Shown one piece after another: positions 12,301 through 24,300 of a stretch of 64,000 nt of DNA (position 1 is its first letter; each line of letters begins with the position of its first letter). Below the pieces are notes generated by a model. It did not search any database. It was not told the origin of the DNA and worked only from the letters and a program-made list of their open reading frames with translations. The DNA is from Meandrina meandrites (lineage: Eukaryota; Cnidaria; Anthozoa; Scleractinia; Meandrinidae). The stretch spans positions 26,913,937 to 26,977,936 of the forward strand of contig OY855905.1 in the NCBI GenBank assembly GCA_963693305.1, read 5' to 3'. The position numbers were made by a program, and so were the translations under genes.

Positions 12301-15300
12301 ATATTCAGTAGAAAATACAATAAAAGTGTAGAGATTATAATAAAGATGAAGAGCCGCAGAAGAGTTAAATGACAAAAAAGAAAAAGGGTACTAGTGGAGG
12401 AGTAGAGTATATAAAGAAAAAATGGGGTTTTTGCATATGAAAACAGAGTTTAAAAAGAGAAAAGGAGAAGTAGACTGGAAATTGGTAAGAATTCGCTAAG
12501 TAAAGGGTATAATCGTATATACAGCTTTTATAACGTAATAAATATAAGATAAAAAGGATTAAAAAGTTATAAATATAGATAAATAGTAGAGAAAAGAATT
12601 GGTTACCATGGCAACACAATGGAGCTTCAAGGCAATGAATAAAAAGGCAGCAGTAAATAGAAGGCGAAGGGGCGAAGTAGAGCAGAAATCTCTACGAAAA
12701 TTTCAACGCAAAGTTGAGTGTGCAAATCGGCGCCCCACTTGTAACTGGCTGCACATGACAACCCCCAAATTTCCTAAACTGGCCGCAACCGGCCATGAAA
12801 ATACGTGTTGATAAATACCCTTTCCCTCTGTCCCTGGAGACTTTTTGGTTTTCCTAGTGTTCTATAGAAAGTAAGGGGAAATAAACAATCAGAATCTGTC
12901 TTCTGCGCATATTTTTAGAGAACTGTAGGGGTCCCATGAAAATCTGTCTCCAGTGACATGTACAATGGATGCAACAAATGAGTAATATTCGTTAAGAATA
13001 TTGAGTTCTTTATATTGCTTCATTTAATTTGACAAGTATAATAATGTTAAATCACTTCATGTTGAAACAGAATCCTTCCTTGCCAAATCCTGAGTTTATT
13101 GAAGACAATTACTTACTACCAAGAACAACAGCTTCACAGGTTTGATATGCACACTTTTTGGATGTTAATTTTGATGAAACTTTGTTATTAACTCACTAAT
13201 ACTAATTTGATTCATCTATTTCAACCTCGTTCCCAGGGAACGAGGTTGCATTTATTTTTGACATGGTCACGGTTGGATGATTTACAATATTCAGATTAAA
13301 TTTGAATGCTTGAAACGAATAATGCATCTGGTTGCTGTCAATCAAAATTGCCGGTACTATCAAATAGTAGGTGACGCAAGCTGAATATTTTGACTGTAAA
13401 ATTTTTCAAACCAGTTCGATTTTTATTTTCATTGCCTCATATTCATTATCATAATCTGGAACAAACTAATAAGGGAAGTAAAAATCAAACTGGTTTGAAA
13501 AAATTTCAAACCAAAAATATATTTGAACTACAACACATTGTTGGGCAAGGAGCATTCATGTATTTTCTTGAAACATTGATTAAAAGTTTTATCCTGTAAT
13601 TTATTATCATTATCATTTCATTATCATCATCATTATTAATAATTATTATATTATTATTAGTTATTGTTTTTATCATCATTATGATTAATGCTGTGTTATT
13701 AGAAAATATCAAATAATAATAATTATAGCAATATAATTTATTGGGAATTTTCAGTGGCATTTCAACAAAGTGGTTTCATGATCGAATTGGAATTTAGAAA
13801 TGTTCTTTTTTATCAAGGGTGAATGAATGAATTCATTAATGGCAATCTGATTTGATTCATTGTTTGCGTCGATATTCCATTCTGAAGTGAATATATTTCA
13901 ATGTTCAAACAGCAACTCAATTCAAATCTCGAAAGTTGATTGGATAGGTTGTTTGGCTTCACGTGAATTTAAACATATATTTTGTATAATTTTAGAAAAT
14001 ACATGGTGTGAAATAATTAGATTTTATATATATTTTACATGTATTATATTCTGACTACAGTTATTTATTTTTCCTTTTGTTTGGGAGGTATCTCCTTTAC
14101 ATTTTTCAATTATGATGAATAAAGCTTATTATATGAATGCATGTAGATGGTAATGATAATTACTATAATGGCAGCTGTATTTTCATGTTGTGTGCAGAAG
14201 GAATGTTTATTGGCCAAGAAGTCTGGACAAGAAGCTGCAAAATATGTGATTTCAAAGTGTCCTGGGATTTTTCCACTTAGGGAACCAAACCCTGTAAGTT
14301 CACTGTCGAGACATGTTAGCAGTAATTTTATATGAATATAAAAATCAGATCAAAGAGTCAAAGAAGTTGAGAAAAGTTTTAACTCTCACTGTCAGCCATC
14401 TGTCAGCTGAAAACTGTCAAAAAAATTGAGTGGAATGTCATGCCACACAATAAACTTGGATGTATACCTCTCAAAGCATGGAAATCGCACTGTGTATATA
14501 GTCACATGTATTCATGTGTTTGTTTTTAGTTACTGGTCAGACAGACATTTGGTATGGAAAATGCCCAATGTGTACATGTAAACTGCAACACAAACAGAAT
14601 TGTGGTGTTTCTCAGTTTTTTGTTGTTCTGTTTTTCATGCCAGGTGTGGGAAACAGAGGTGATTACCATGGACATTGCAGATGTTCAAACTGAACAACAC
14701 TTAAAAAGTGAGTTACATTGGCAAGCTAACAAGTTAACAGGAGATAACTTAGAGGAGGAGGGGGTTTGTGGCAAATGCAGTTTTGCGTTTTCACAAGATT
14801 AAGTGGTTTGCAGTTGTAATAAATACAAATTTTAGGTCCGGTAGTCAGCAAAAAAAATTGTTTTCAGTAACATGACTCTGTTATGTTTCCGCTGGATCCT
14901 TTCAAATATCCTGACGTTTTGCTTCAAGAGTTAAACAAGCTTACTTCAGTCAAGTGTTTTGTTTTACAGCATATCAGCTTAATAGCCAGTCTGTCAGGGT
15001 CATTATTATGCAACAAGCCTTATGGTTTGTAGATTTACAGCCTTTTCCAGTTAATACATCCTGTGATTAACCACTTTATCCAATCAGAATACATAGCATC
15101 ATCTTTTTATTGTAATTCATCTTGTTGATGGCAACTTTCATGTTGTGACCTTCGACTGCGTTGTTAGTATTTTGGCAAAATTTGATGCGGTGTTTGGATT
15201 TTTTTGCATAATATTTCTGTGTGGTTTTGCTATTCTGCCCCCTCTAAGAGTCTTTTAAGTTTGAAAATTTATGTTGAATGACATGATGTTACTGAAACAC

Positions 15301-18300
15301 AATTCTAAGGACTACATTAACAATTCAGAAAGTTTAAATTATTTCAATCAACTTACTGCAAAGACTTAAATAATGTTAATATCTAAAGTTAATAAGACTG
15401 ATTGATATTATATTTTATTTTTTAGGTTTTATTAAGGCATTGGATGCCAGAAATGCCGTGCAGGCATATGAAAGACTCAAAGAACAAGGTTAATAATTTA
15501 ACATATCTTTTCAACTTCAACAATAATAATTTTGCAGGAATGAAGCCATCGGAAATTTGTCAAAACAATGTCAAAAAGTTGTCAAAAGTTAAACGAATTA
15601 TCAAGTGGCAACGGTAGGGTGCGTAGCACTGTAAAACTCTTGAAGTCTTCACTGCAAATAAAGACAACTAGCTATAGACAGTTGTACATTTGTGTTATTG
15701 TTCATGTTGTAATTGATTAACACATACTGATCGCGAGGCATTAGTCAAGCAGTTTCAGTGAGTGTTGTTAACTTTGTAGTTCCAATACCAAAATCAGTCA
15801 TCACACTCAACACAAGAAATAATAAAAAAAATTGAAGCAAATAAACATGCATGTAGCTGACACCAAGTGTATAGAAATGTGTGTTATGTCATGATTGATA
15901 TTAGATCGTCTGGTATCTGATTGGTCAAGAAAATGGTGGGGTGTTTTCAAGCCAATCAAAGAGCATTTAGTAAAGGCAGAACCAAGGCAAATGCATGTTA
16001 TATCCACTTTTAATATTCAATTGAAAACTGCTATCCTGCTTTATCTTTTGTCATACTACACGAAATTTTCTTGACATGAAATTTTCGTGTCACTGTAAAA
16101 CAATGCAAATAATATAGTACAAGAAAATTGTTTGTTTGTACATGTCTTGAAAAGTAGAAATTTTCATCCATTACACTGTTTGAGCATGTTTACATCACTA
16201 TCTTTGTGAACACCCGGTTCTTTTGATGACTCTTAAAGCATAGCTTACGAAATGCCTATTCACTGGATCCTGAATGAAGAGAAACAAAAAAGAGAAACTA
16301 TCTATATGTACATTGTACATGATGAGTGGGGCATGTCTTTTAGGTGTTGAAGTCTCGCTGGAAACACAGAATGATTTACTTGATCTTGCTGCTCAACATC
16401 TGGGAAATATGTCCGCAGAACAGGCCTTGGAACCTGTTGAGGTAAAGGGAAATGCTGTATTTACGTACTCAATTAAGTGCTGCTGTGTTTATTAAATTTT
16501 TAGCATTTCCGATGTGGCGTTTATTTGAGAGTGGCTTTTATTTCAAAATCATGTTTCTTAACCATGGAATTGGGCACTGTAAAAATTTTGCAGAGAGAGC
16601 TTGATGGAAGAGCTGCAAAGTATGGCCACTTCAAGCATAGAAACAAGTCATTTGCTATACACAAAAGTACATGTAAATTTCGAAGGATGGTGTTATATGT
16701 AGATTACCAAGTTTTATGCCATACCATAGAAAATACAGCCAATCAGAATATTTACAGGAAAGCCGTTGTATATTCGACAGTATTAAACTCAACCTTCCCA
16801 TTGTGCGCTGCAATCTTATTCCCAACGAAGTTAAGTAACTTTATTTTCTATGGCATGGCATGGCCTAAAGGCTCGGGTTTATACCAAATAAATGCAAGTG
16901 GCTCGTGGGATATTCCACAGTATACCACTGGAAAGCACTGCCTAACTTGTATGCACCACACATGTACTTGCTTTTTTTTTGTATAATCCTGTCATCCATG
17001 TCATATTCTTCCAATTGGGTGTGGCATTTATTTGAGTGGCATTTATTGGTAATTTTGCTCACAGGGGTGGCATTTATTTGAAGGTGGTGTTAAATTGAGT
17101 AAGAGCAGTATGTGTATGTAATAATTTTTTACAGTTTTTTGGCTCACCATGTTCTTAATTTAAATCTTCTAACTTGTACGAGGGGGACATTGGGGTTTGC
17201 AGTATTGGCCAATTTTTCATGCGGTATTTCTGTAATTTTAATCTTGAATTGCGGTATTGTGGTATTCTCCAAACCTGCGGGACGTGTTTTCTTGGCGTTT
17301 TGGTCGATGATAGTTGGTATAAAAGACGCATACTTCACATTTTCCGACCATTTTTAGCCGTTTTTGGTCGTTTCGGAAGCAACCTGAAACAGCCTTATTT
17401 TATCGCACATTTTAATGAACAATTTGACTGTTTTAACGACCAATTAAAGCCCTGTCATTGTTTCCTCGGTCCCACCGCTCGTTATAGCCTCTAATTTTGC
17501 CCTCGGGTCAACGAATTCGCCAGCTATATAGGCTTACTGTGAGATTGCGGTATTTTCCGGATTTTTTTGCGGTATTGCGGTATTTGCCGATTTTTTTTTC
17601 CGGTAATGCGGTTTTTAAAAAACCCCAACGTCCCCCTCTTGTACATACAAGAAGTGCTTGGTGCATCACAGTTTTTATGCTGTTGTTGCTGCTGTTTTGT
17701 ATCGTTTGTTTGGCTATTTTTTGTTATCAAAAATGGTTGTCTTGTTAGTAATGTGGCTGAATATGAAATACATTTTAAGTTTCCCAGTTACACTGTAAGT
17801 AGTCTGATTAAGCGAGGCACATTTCAGAAAGGTTGTATTGTATTGCATTGCATTGCATTGTGTTGTGGTGTATTGTATATGTTTTCACTCAATATATGAC
17901 TGTATATATAATGTAAAGGTATCCATTATGAAGATCTACTGTAAAGCAATTCTGTATAAGGAAGGTGTCTGCTTAGAGAGGTGTTTACCTTGTAACAGTA
18001 ATAATTAATATAGACATTGTACATTGTACGTCTTGTTTGCAGGTAGGGACAGGTTTCTTAACTATTGAGTCAAAAGAAGAAAAAGAAGTCGATGATGATG
18101 AAGAACCAAATTCAGACCCAGATTTAGTAGAAGAAGGGGTATGTAATATTTCATTCATATACACTTGAATTTGGTATACCGTATTTACTCCAATAAGTGT
18201 CATAGCACTTATTAAATTTTTCATGCCTCAAATACGGCACTTATTCGAGGGCAGTGCTTCTTTGAGGGCAGTTATTAAAAATAAACGGCACACAATACAT

Positions 18301-21300
18301 GCAGAAGCGATGACGTTTCACAAGGGGTCTTAAATAATTTTCAGGACATTTGTCAAAAAATTAAGGTAAATAAGAATAGCTGACAACTTCTGTTCTGAGT
18401 GACTGTTCAACAAAAGTTGCATTATCTTGGTGTGACATCCGATATACGAAGTACGATGCAAGGTCAAATGCTGTCTTGAAATTGCTTACACCTTTTGTTT
18501 TAAAAGAATGGAAAGATTTCTGTTTACTAAATCTTATATAACACATCAAATATAATTTGTCTCTTTCATTTATACTTTACATTTAGTTAGTCATTTCTAA
18601 CTGCCCAGGAGTATTTTGCTTTGAGTTCTACGCGACAATTTCTTGTTGAGTTGACTTGATTTCTTTTCCCAGTCCTATTCGGTTCTAGAAAGATTGGTCG
18701 ATTGTAACAGACAACAGATCCCATCCACTCGCACAATGACATTAAGCAATGACATGACATCATCGCTTAAAAAATTGATGCGACAAAGAAATCTTTTCTT
18801 TTAATTTAACAGTATTATTTTCTATCTGTATGAAAATTTTGAAGTAACTTAGAGAAGCATTTTCTGATTGTTACCATGCATCTCTTTCGGCCCTTCTGGA
18901 CAGAGAACTTAATTGGATGTTGGTGAAAAATAATCACTTTGAATAGAAGAACATCATTTTGATAACAAGAAATGCTGTTTTAGAGTTGCTTTATAGTTGG
19001 TTTTAATTATACAGAATTCCTCGAATAAGCCCGCATCATGGCCGCAGTCCTTATTCGGGGGCAGCACTTATTACCTTTTTTATCCCAACTGTGGTGCTTA
19101 TTCTAGGGCAGCACTTGTTCGAATAAATATGGTACTTGTGCTGATATACATTTTACATATGCTGTATAATATTGAATTTTACAGTATGATGGTGGTAGGA
19201 CAACAGATGAAGAAAATGCAGACAATTTCAGTTGCATTCTGTGGATGTGAGTGAATTATTTAACAATGAGCTTTTATTCAGGGCTTTCAGTAAGGCTGCC
19301 ATTGTGTGGCAACCAGCAATATAAGAAGCTGTAAACATCTCCCTTTATAGGTAGCTCCATGAACTTTAGCCAGACATTCATGACAGAATACCACGGCACC
19401 ATCTGGAGCTCCGGCAGGTAACAGTCTTACTGAGAGCCCTGTTTACACTGTATACATGTATCTGTCAGTAAACCTCTGTTTGTTTTTCTTCTATGTTACA
19501 TGTTCACTTACAACAATTACTTGACCTGTTGTTGTACCATTGTGTCTAATCAAATTTTCCCTTCCCATAGGTCAATATATTTGTCAAATGCTATACATAG
19601 CCTTTTACATTTATGCATTGTACAGAGAAGTGCATGTACAACATGCAGCTGTACTTGTAGCAAACACACTGTGTATTTACCTCAGACATTATAAGGGCCA
19701 ATTGACATGGTATGACTTTCTTGCATGCGACAAGTTTACGACAGGCCTACAACATGACTTACGACCATTTGCATGTGTGTGCATCTGTCATACGGATGTG
19801 GTAGGTTGATTTACATTACTGGCGTGGTTTGTGTCGTAGTCATGGCAAATGGTACCATCTAATTCGCCCCTAAGTCTGTTATGAGATGAGGAAGTGTATG
19901 TGTAAAAAAAGTGTTCTAATGTAGCGTTATGTATCCCATGGTATTCAATGACTTACGGTGCTGATGGGGTATAATTGTTATGCAGTAATTTTGTGTTTAT
20001 ATCAGAAAAGGCAACTATGCTGAGCAAATGTTTGAAAGTATGACAACCAAAGATGGCAGGACATATGAGACAATGGTTCTTGGTTTATTAAAGGTATTAA
20101 ATTATTAAAAGTGAATGGATGAACCTTGCAGTGCCAGTGCATGTGTTCGCAATAATATTTTTTAATAATTGTGAGCAATATTTCAAAGGAACTTAAAAAA
20201 TTGAAATAATAGATTAGTCTTCAATGTTTTTAAAAGTGCTACGATGATCAAATTTTCACCCCCTGCAATTTTAGTCATTTCATAGAGAATTCTGTGAAAG
20301 ATTTAAAATGCTGTTTTCTGTTTTCAAATATATGTATTAGTTCCCGAGTTAAAAATGTGTAAAATATGCAAATGAAAGGACTGTTGACGTCATTTACTCA
20401 ACTCAATTTTAAGTTGTGCAAAAATAGAGAAACGTCAACCAGAATGTGCTCACAAGAAACAAACAAACCGAACAAGGAATTTACTAAGGAATGTTGCTGC
20501 TGTTTCTCTGGTTTTCTGGCAACACGACTTAGTACAGTGGAACCCTGTTAATATGGACACCAAGGGGACAGGCCAGATTGTCTGTATTAACGGGGTGTCC
20601 GTATTAAGCGGGGTCTCAGAAAAAAAGTCACGGATACATGTTTTCTCAACACAAAGACGAAGGCAAACGTTTTTACGGCAACAAAACCTTGTTTAATTGC
20701 AGTACTGTAACTGTAACAAATGCAAACTGTGAACTCTCTGACTAAATTAATAGTTTTTTACGAAAACCTTACTATCTACAGTTGAATCCCAATAACTCAA
20801 ACCCTCGATAACTTGAACCTCCCACTAACTCTAACCTTTTTTGATTTCCCTCCAGGTCATTTCTTACTAATTTTAACCTCAATAACTCGAACCCCCGATA
20901 ACTCGAACCTTTTTCAATTTCCCTTGAAGGTTCAAGTTATCGGGATTTGACTGTAGTCATACACTCAAACTAAACTTTAATAAACTCAACAGTGGAATTA
21001 TTTGACAATGTCGCAACTTTACTACAGTTGAATCCTGATAACTCGAACCTTCAAGGGAAATCGAAAAAGGTTGTTATCGGGGGTTCAAGTTATTGAGGTT
21101 AAAATTAGTAAGAAAATGACCTGGAGGGAAATCAAATAAGGTTCGAGTTAGCGGGAGGTTCGAGTTATTGAGGGTTCGAGTTATCGGGATTCAACTGCAT
21201 ATGCAAGAAATAAAACTCATTTCAACAGCAACAGAACGTTTTCTATAAAGTTTCCTCTGTAACTGAAACTCGTAACCGTTCTTTAACTGTACCAACCCAT

Positions 21301-24300
21301 TTGAAAAAGTCGGTAACTTTACACATGGAAGCTTTTAGCTTGCGACACAAGCGATAGCTGCAGCAAAAGGCAAAGAAAGTGCAAGGGTCAAACACCGGAA
21401 GTCACGCTATTAAGCTTCTCTTTGTAATAAAATGGTTTTGACTCTTCGAATTCTGACCAGGGTACAATGTCTTCAAGTTAGAAAATAATCGTGACAATTA
21501 AAATTCACAGTGCACAGATAAATAGTGTCCATAAAATGGGGTTGACAATGTATAAGCATTTGTCACTCAGGACACGGAAAAGTGTCCGTTGTCCTTATTA
21601 ACGGGTGTCCGTATTTAGCAGGTTAATTTAAGAGAAAATGTATGAGGTTTTTGTCGGGACGAACGAAACTGTCCATAATACCGGGGTGTCCGTATTAAGC
21701 GGGTGTCCGTAGGGCGGGGTTCCACTGTAGTTCATGTTTAGTAGTTTAGTTCAGTTTGTTTCTTCTGAACACATTCTGGTTTTCACTTCACAACTCATCT
21801 AGTCCCAGGTCCTTTCCTCACACTGTTTTTGACCCAACAGGAAGTGAAATTTCATGTTTTCGGACGGCTAAAACATAGTGAAAAAAACGATTTTAAATTT
21901 ATATTTTTTGATGTTCAAATCAGCAACCCATGTAGAGTTGATCAAATAAAATAAATTGAGCAAATAAAAAAATAAGTTGAGTAAATAAAAAAATCTGTCA
22001 TACATGTATACACTTTAAAACAAGCTTATCTTGTTTACAGCATAGAAGTTATGCTGAAGCGTATGAATTGTTCAAAGAAATGAAAGCAAGTGGTCATCAA
22101 GGTGAGATTTTATAATTATTTGTATTTCCCGTTGATAAAGAAAAACTGAAAAATATAAAAAGTATATGTTCAGCTGTTTCTCAGCTTTTCTCTTGCTAGT
22201 CGTGGTGGATCATGTTTAAAATAATGAGCCACTGTCTTTTAATAAGTCTACAGTGTCCAACTACATGTATTTTACACCACTTAATTTAGTCTACTTAAAC
22301 ATAATAATTTTAAAAGATTAATGTGGAATTTGCATGATTATATAAAATTAATATTTGCTAATTTACATAGCCTCTCTATTGACGTACAACTTGATGTTCA
22401 TGGGAATTTCAAGATGCTTTGATTCAAAAGAAAGATGGGACAAAGCACAGGTTGGACAAATAACTATAAAAATAATGATATTCTTTTTGTGTTACTTTAA
22501 CCCTATCCAGACCGGGGGGGAGGGGGGCGGAAAGTGCCTGCCTGACTTTGAACGTTTATAACTTTTTCAAGATTCAACCAAACGCTGCCAAACTTCATGA
22601 GTTTTTCTAAAATTTATCTGGGAATAAATTGGTAGGATAGGTTGTTGTGTCTGGAACTTGATGTTACCATGGCAATGTCATTTTGACAGACATGTTTTTC
22701 CAAATTTGTAATTTTTGTGTTTCCATTAATAAAAATTAACTTAAATTCAACTATTTTCACCTCTTTTAGGTTTTTTTGCACTGTTTTATAGATTTTGAGT
22801 ATTTTTCAGTAATTTTGGGTGGTTTTCTGATGTTTTGGAAAAATTTTGAAATCCAAGATGGCGGCTGTTTTGACATCATGATGTAATTGTCATGTGATGT
22901 GACGTCATCACCGCATGTGACATATATAAAAAGATAGATTTTTGGACATACTATATATCCTGTAAGTTTTATTGCGATTGCTTAAATATTCTGGAAATTA
23001 CGGAGGGGGGGGGGGGGGGGGCAGAATCCCCCCCCCGCCCGCCCCCGTCTGAAAAGATCCTAAAAAGCCTGGTATGAATAGGGTTAAAATCCCAGCCTGT
23101 TGTTCACTTAATAACCTTTTCTCCAGATATTTCCATTGCAATTAAACTTTAGAATGGATTAAGTCACTGTTGATCTAAAAGTCTCATTACTATCCTGAGA
23201 GGAAGACTTCACATACAGCTTGTTTTCTGAGCATCCATCACATCATACTCACAATAATTTTCTAATAAGTATCAATGCAGGAAGGTTATGACCGTGACCA
23301 ATATAATTTTCATGTTGCTGATGATGTTAAAAAAATAATTAAGCAAGTATATTGAACCAAACGTTAGCCATTCAGTTTGACTTCAAACCTGTAAATCAAG
23401 ACAACTTTGTAGTTCATTGACTGATTGTTTCCCAGTCTCTAAATTACTGATCAAATTTACTGTTAGATTGTCATGCTTTCATTGGTACATTTTCTCAGCT
23501 TTTATTGCAAATTTTTTCAACAGGATATGGTCAAATTCATGGGCGAAGAACCTATTGTCCTTCCTAATCTCAGTGAGTTTAAACTTTTATTAACAAGATT
23601 AAATATTTTGTTGATGTTTCTTTGATTTCCACCACTCTCTCATGTCCATTCTTTGTTCGGTGTCCAGCTGTCTGTTCAGTGTATAGAGCCTACACATTTA
23701 CTGACAAAGTGGAACTTGAAACCAGAGTACCAGAATGGAGACGACAGTTGCAAAATCAGGAAAACAAGTTTATATATAATTACATATATTTGTTACAAAA
23801 CTCACATGCCCAGTAACCATTGTGTACTTAATCCAATTACTGCAACAAGATGATGTGTGAAAGTCATTCCAGCCAGCATTTGTATAAGTGTGCACAAGCT
23901 ACGCTAAAGAAAGCAGACATTTTTGTGACCCAGTTGGGTGTTCATTAAACATTGTGTGTAATTTTTAAAATAAAGTTCTTGGTAGAATTTTGTTCTTTTC
24001 CTGTATTTTATTATTACTAGAAACATTCAATTCCATTATAAGGATAGCTGCAGTCAGCCCTACTGGAGACAAAACCAGTACACAGCTCGCCCTGGGCCTG
24101 TTTAGAGACATGCTAGCGATAGGAATGGGTAAAGTTGATTTCATAAATCATTATTTTTTTAAAAAGAAAATCAATTTTTTTAATAATTTTATATTGTCAA
24201 ATCAGGTTACAATACTGATTAAAAATTATTTTTCTAATTTACAACATCCCCATTTTCTAAATTCACTAAATTACCTTACTACAGTTGTAGTTCTGAAACC

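Larger units (their letters stand above)
20535..21727. mobile_element. 1.19-kb Tc1/pogo-like element, TA duplication, with two inner MITEs
   Basis: The left end CAGTGGAACCCTGTTAATAT and inverted right end CAGTGGAACCCCGCCCTACG lie directly between TA dinucleotides (20533-20534, 21728-21729). Subterminal GGGTGTCCGTATTAAGCGGG words repeat at both ends. No transposase is left, and part of the inside is two smaller MITEs. It lies in PTCD3 intron 12. Confidence 0.85.

Noticed and set aside
16525..16986. 153-codon frame on the plus strand
   Set aside because: It lies in PTCD3 intron 9 among GTGGCATTTATTTGA-type repeat words and includes ATTTTCTATGGCATGGCATG, inverted nearby. No known domain, no splice context.
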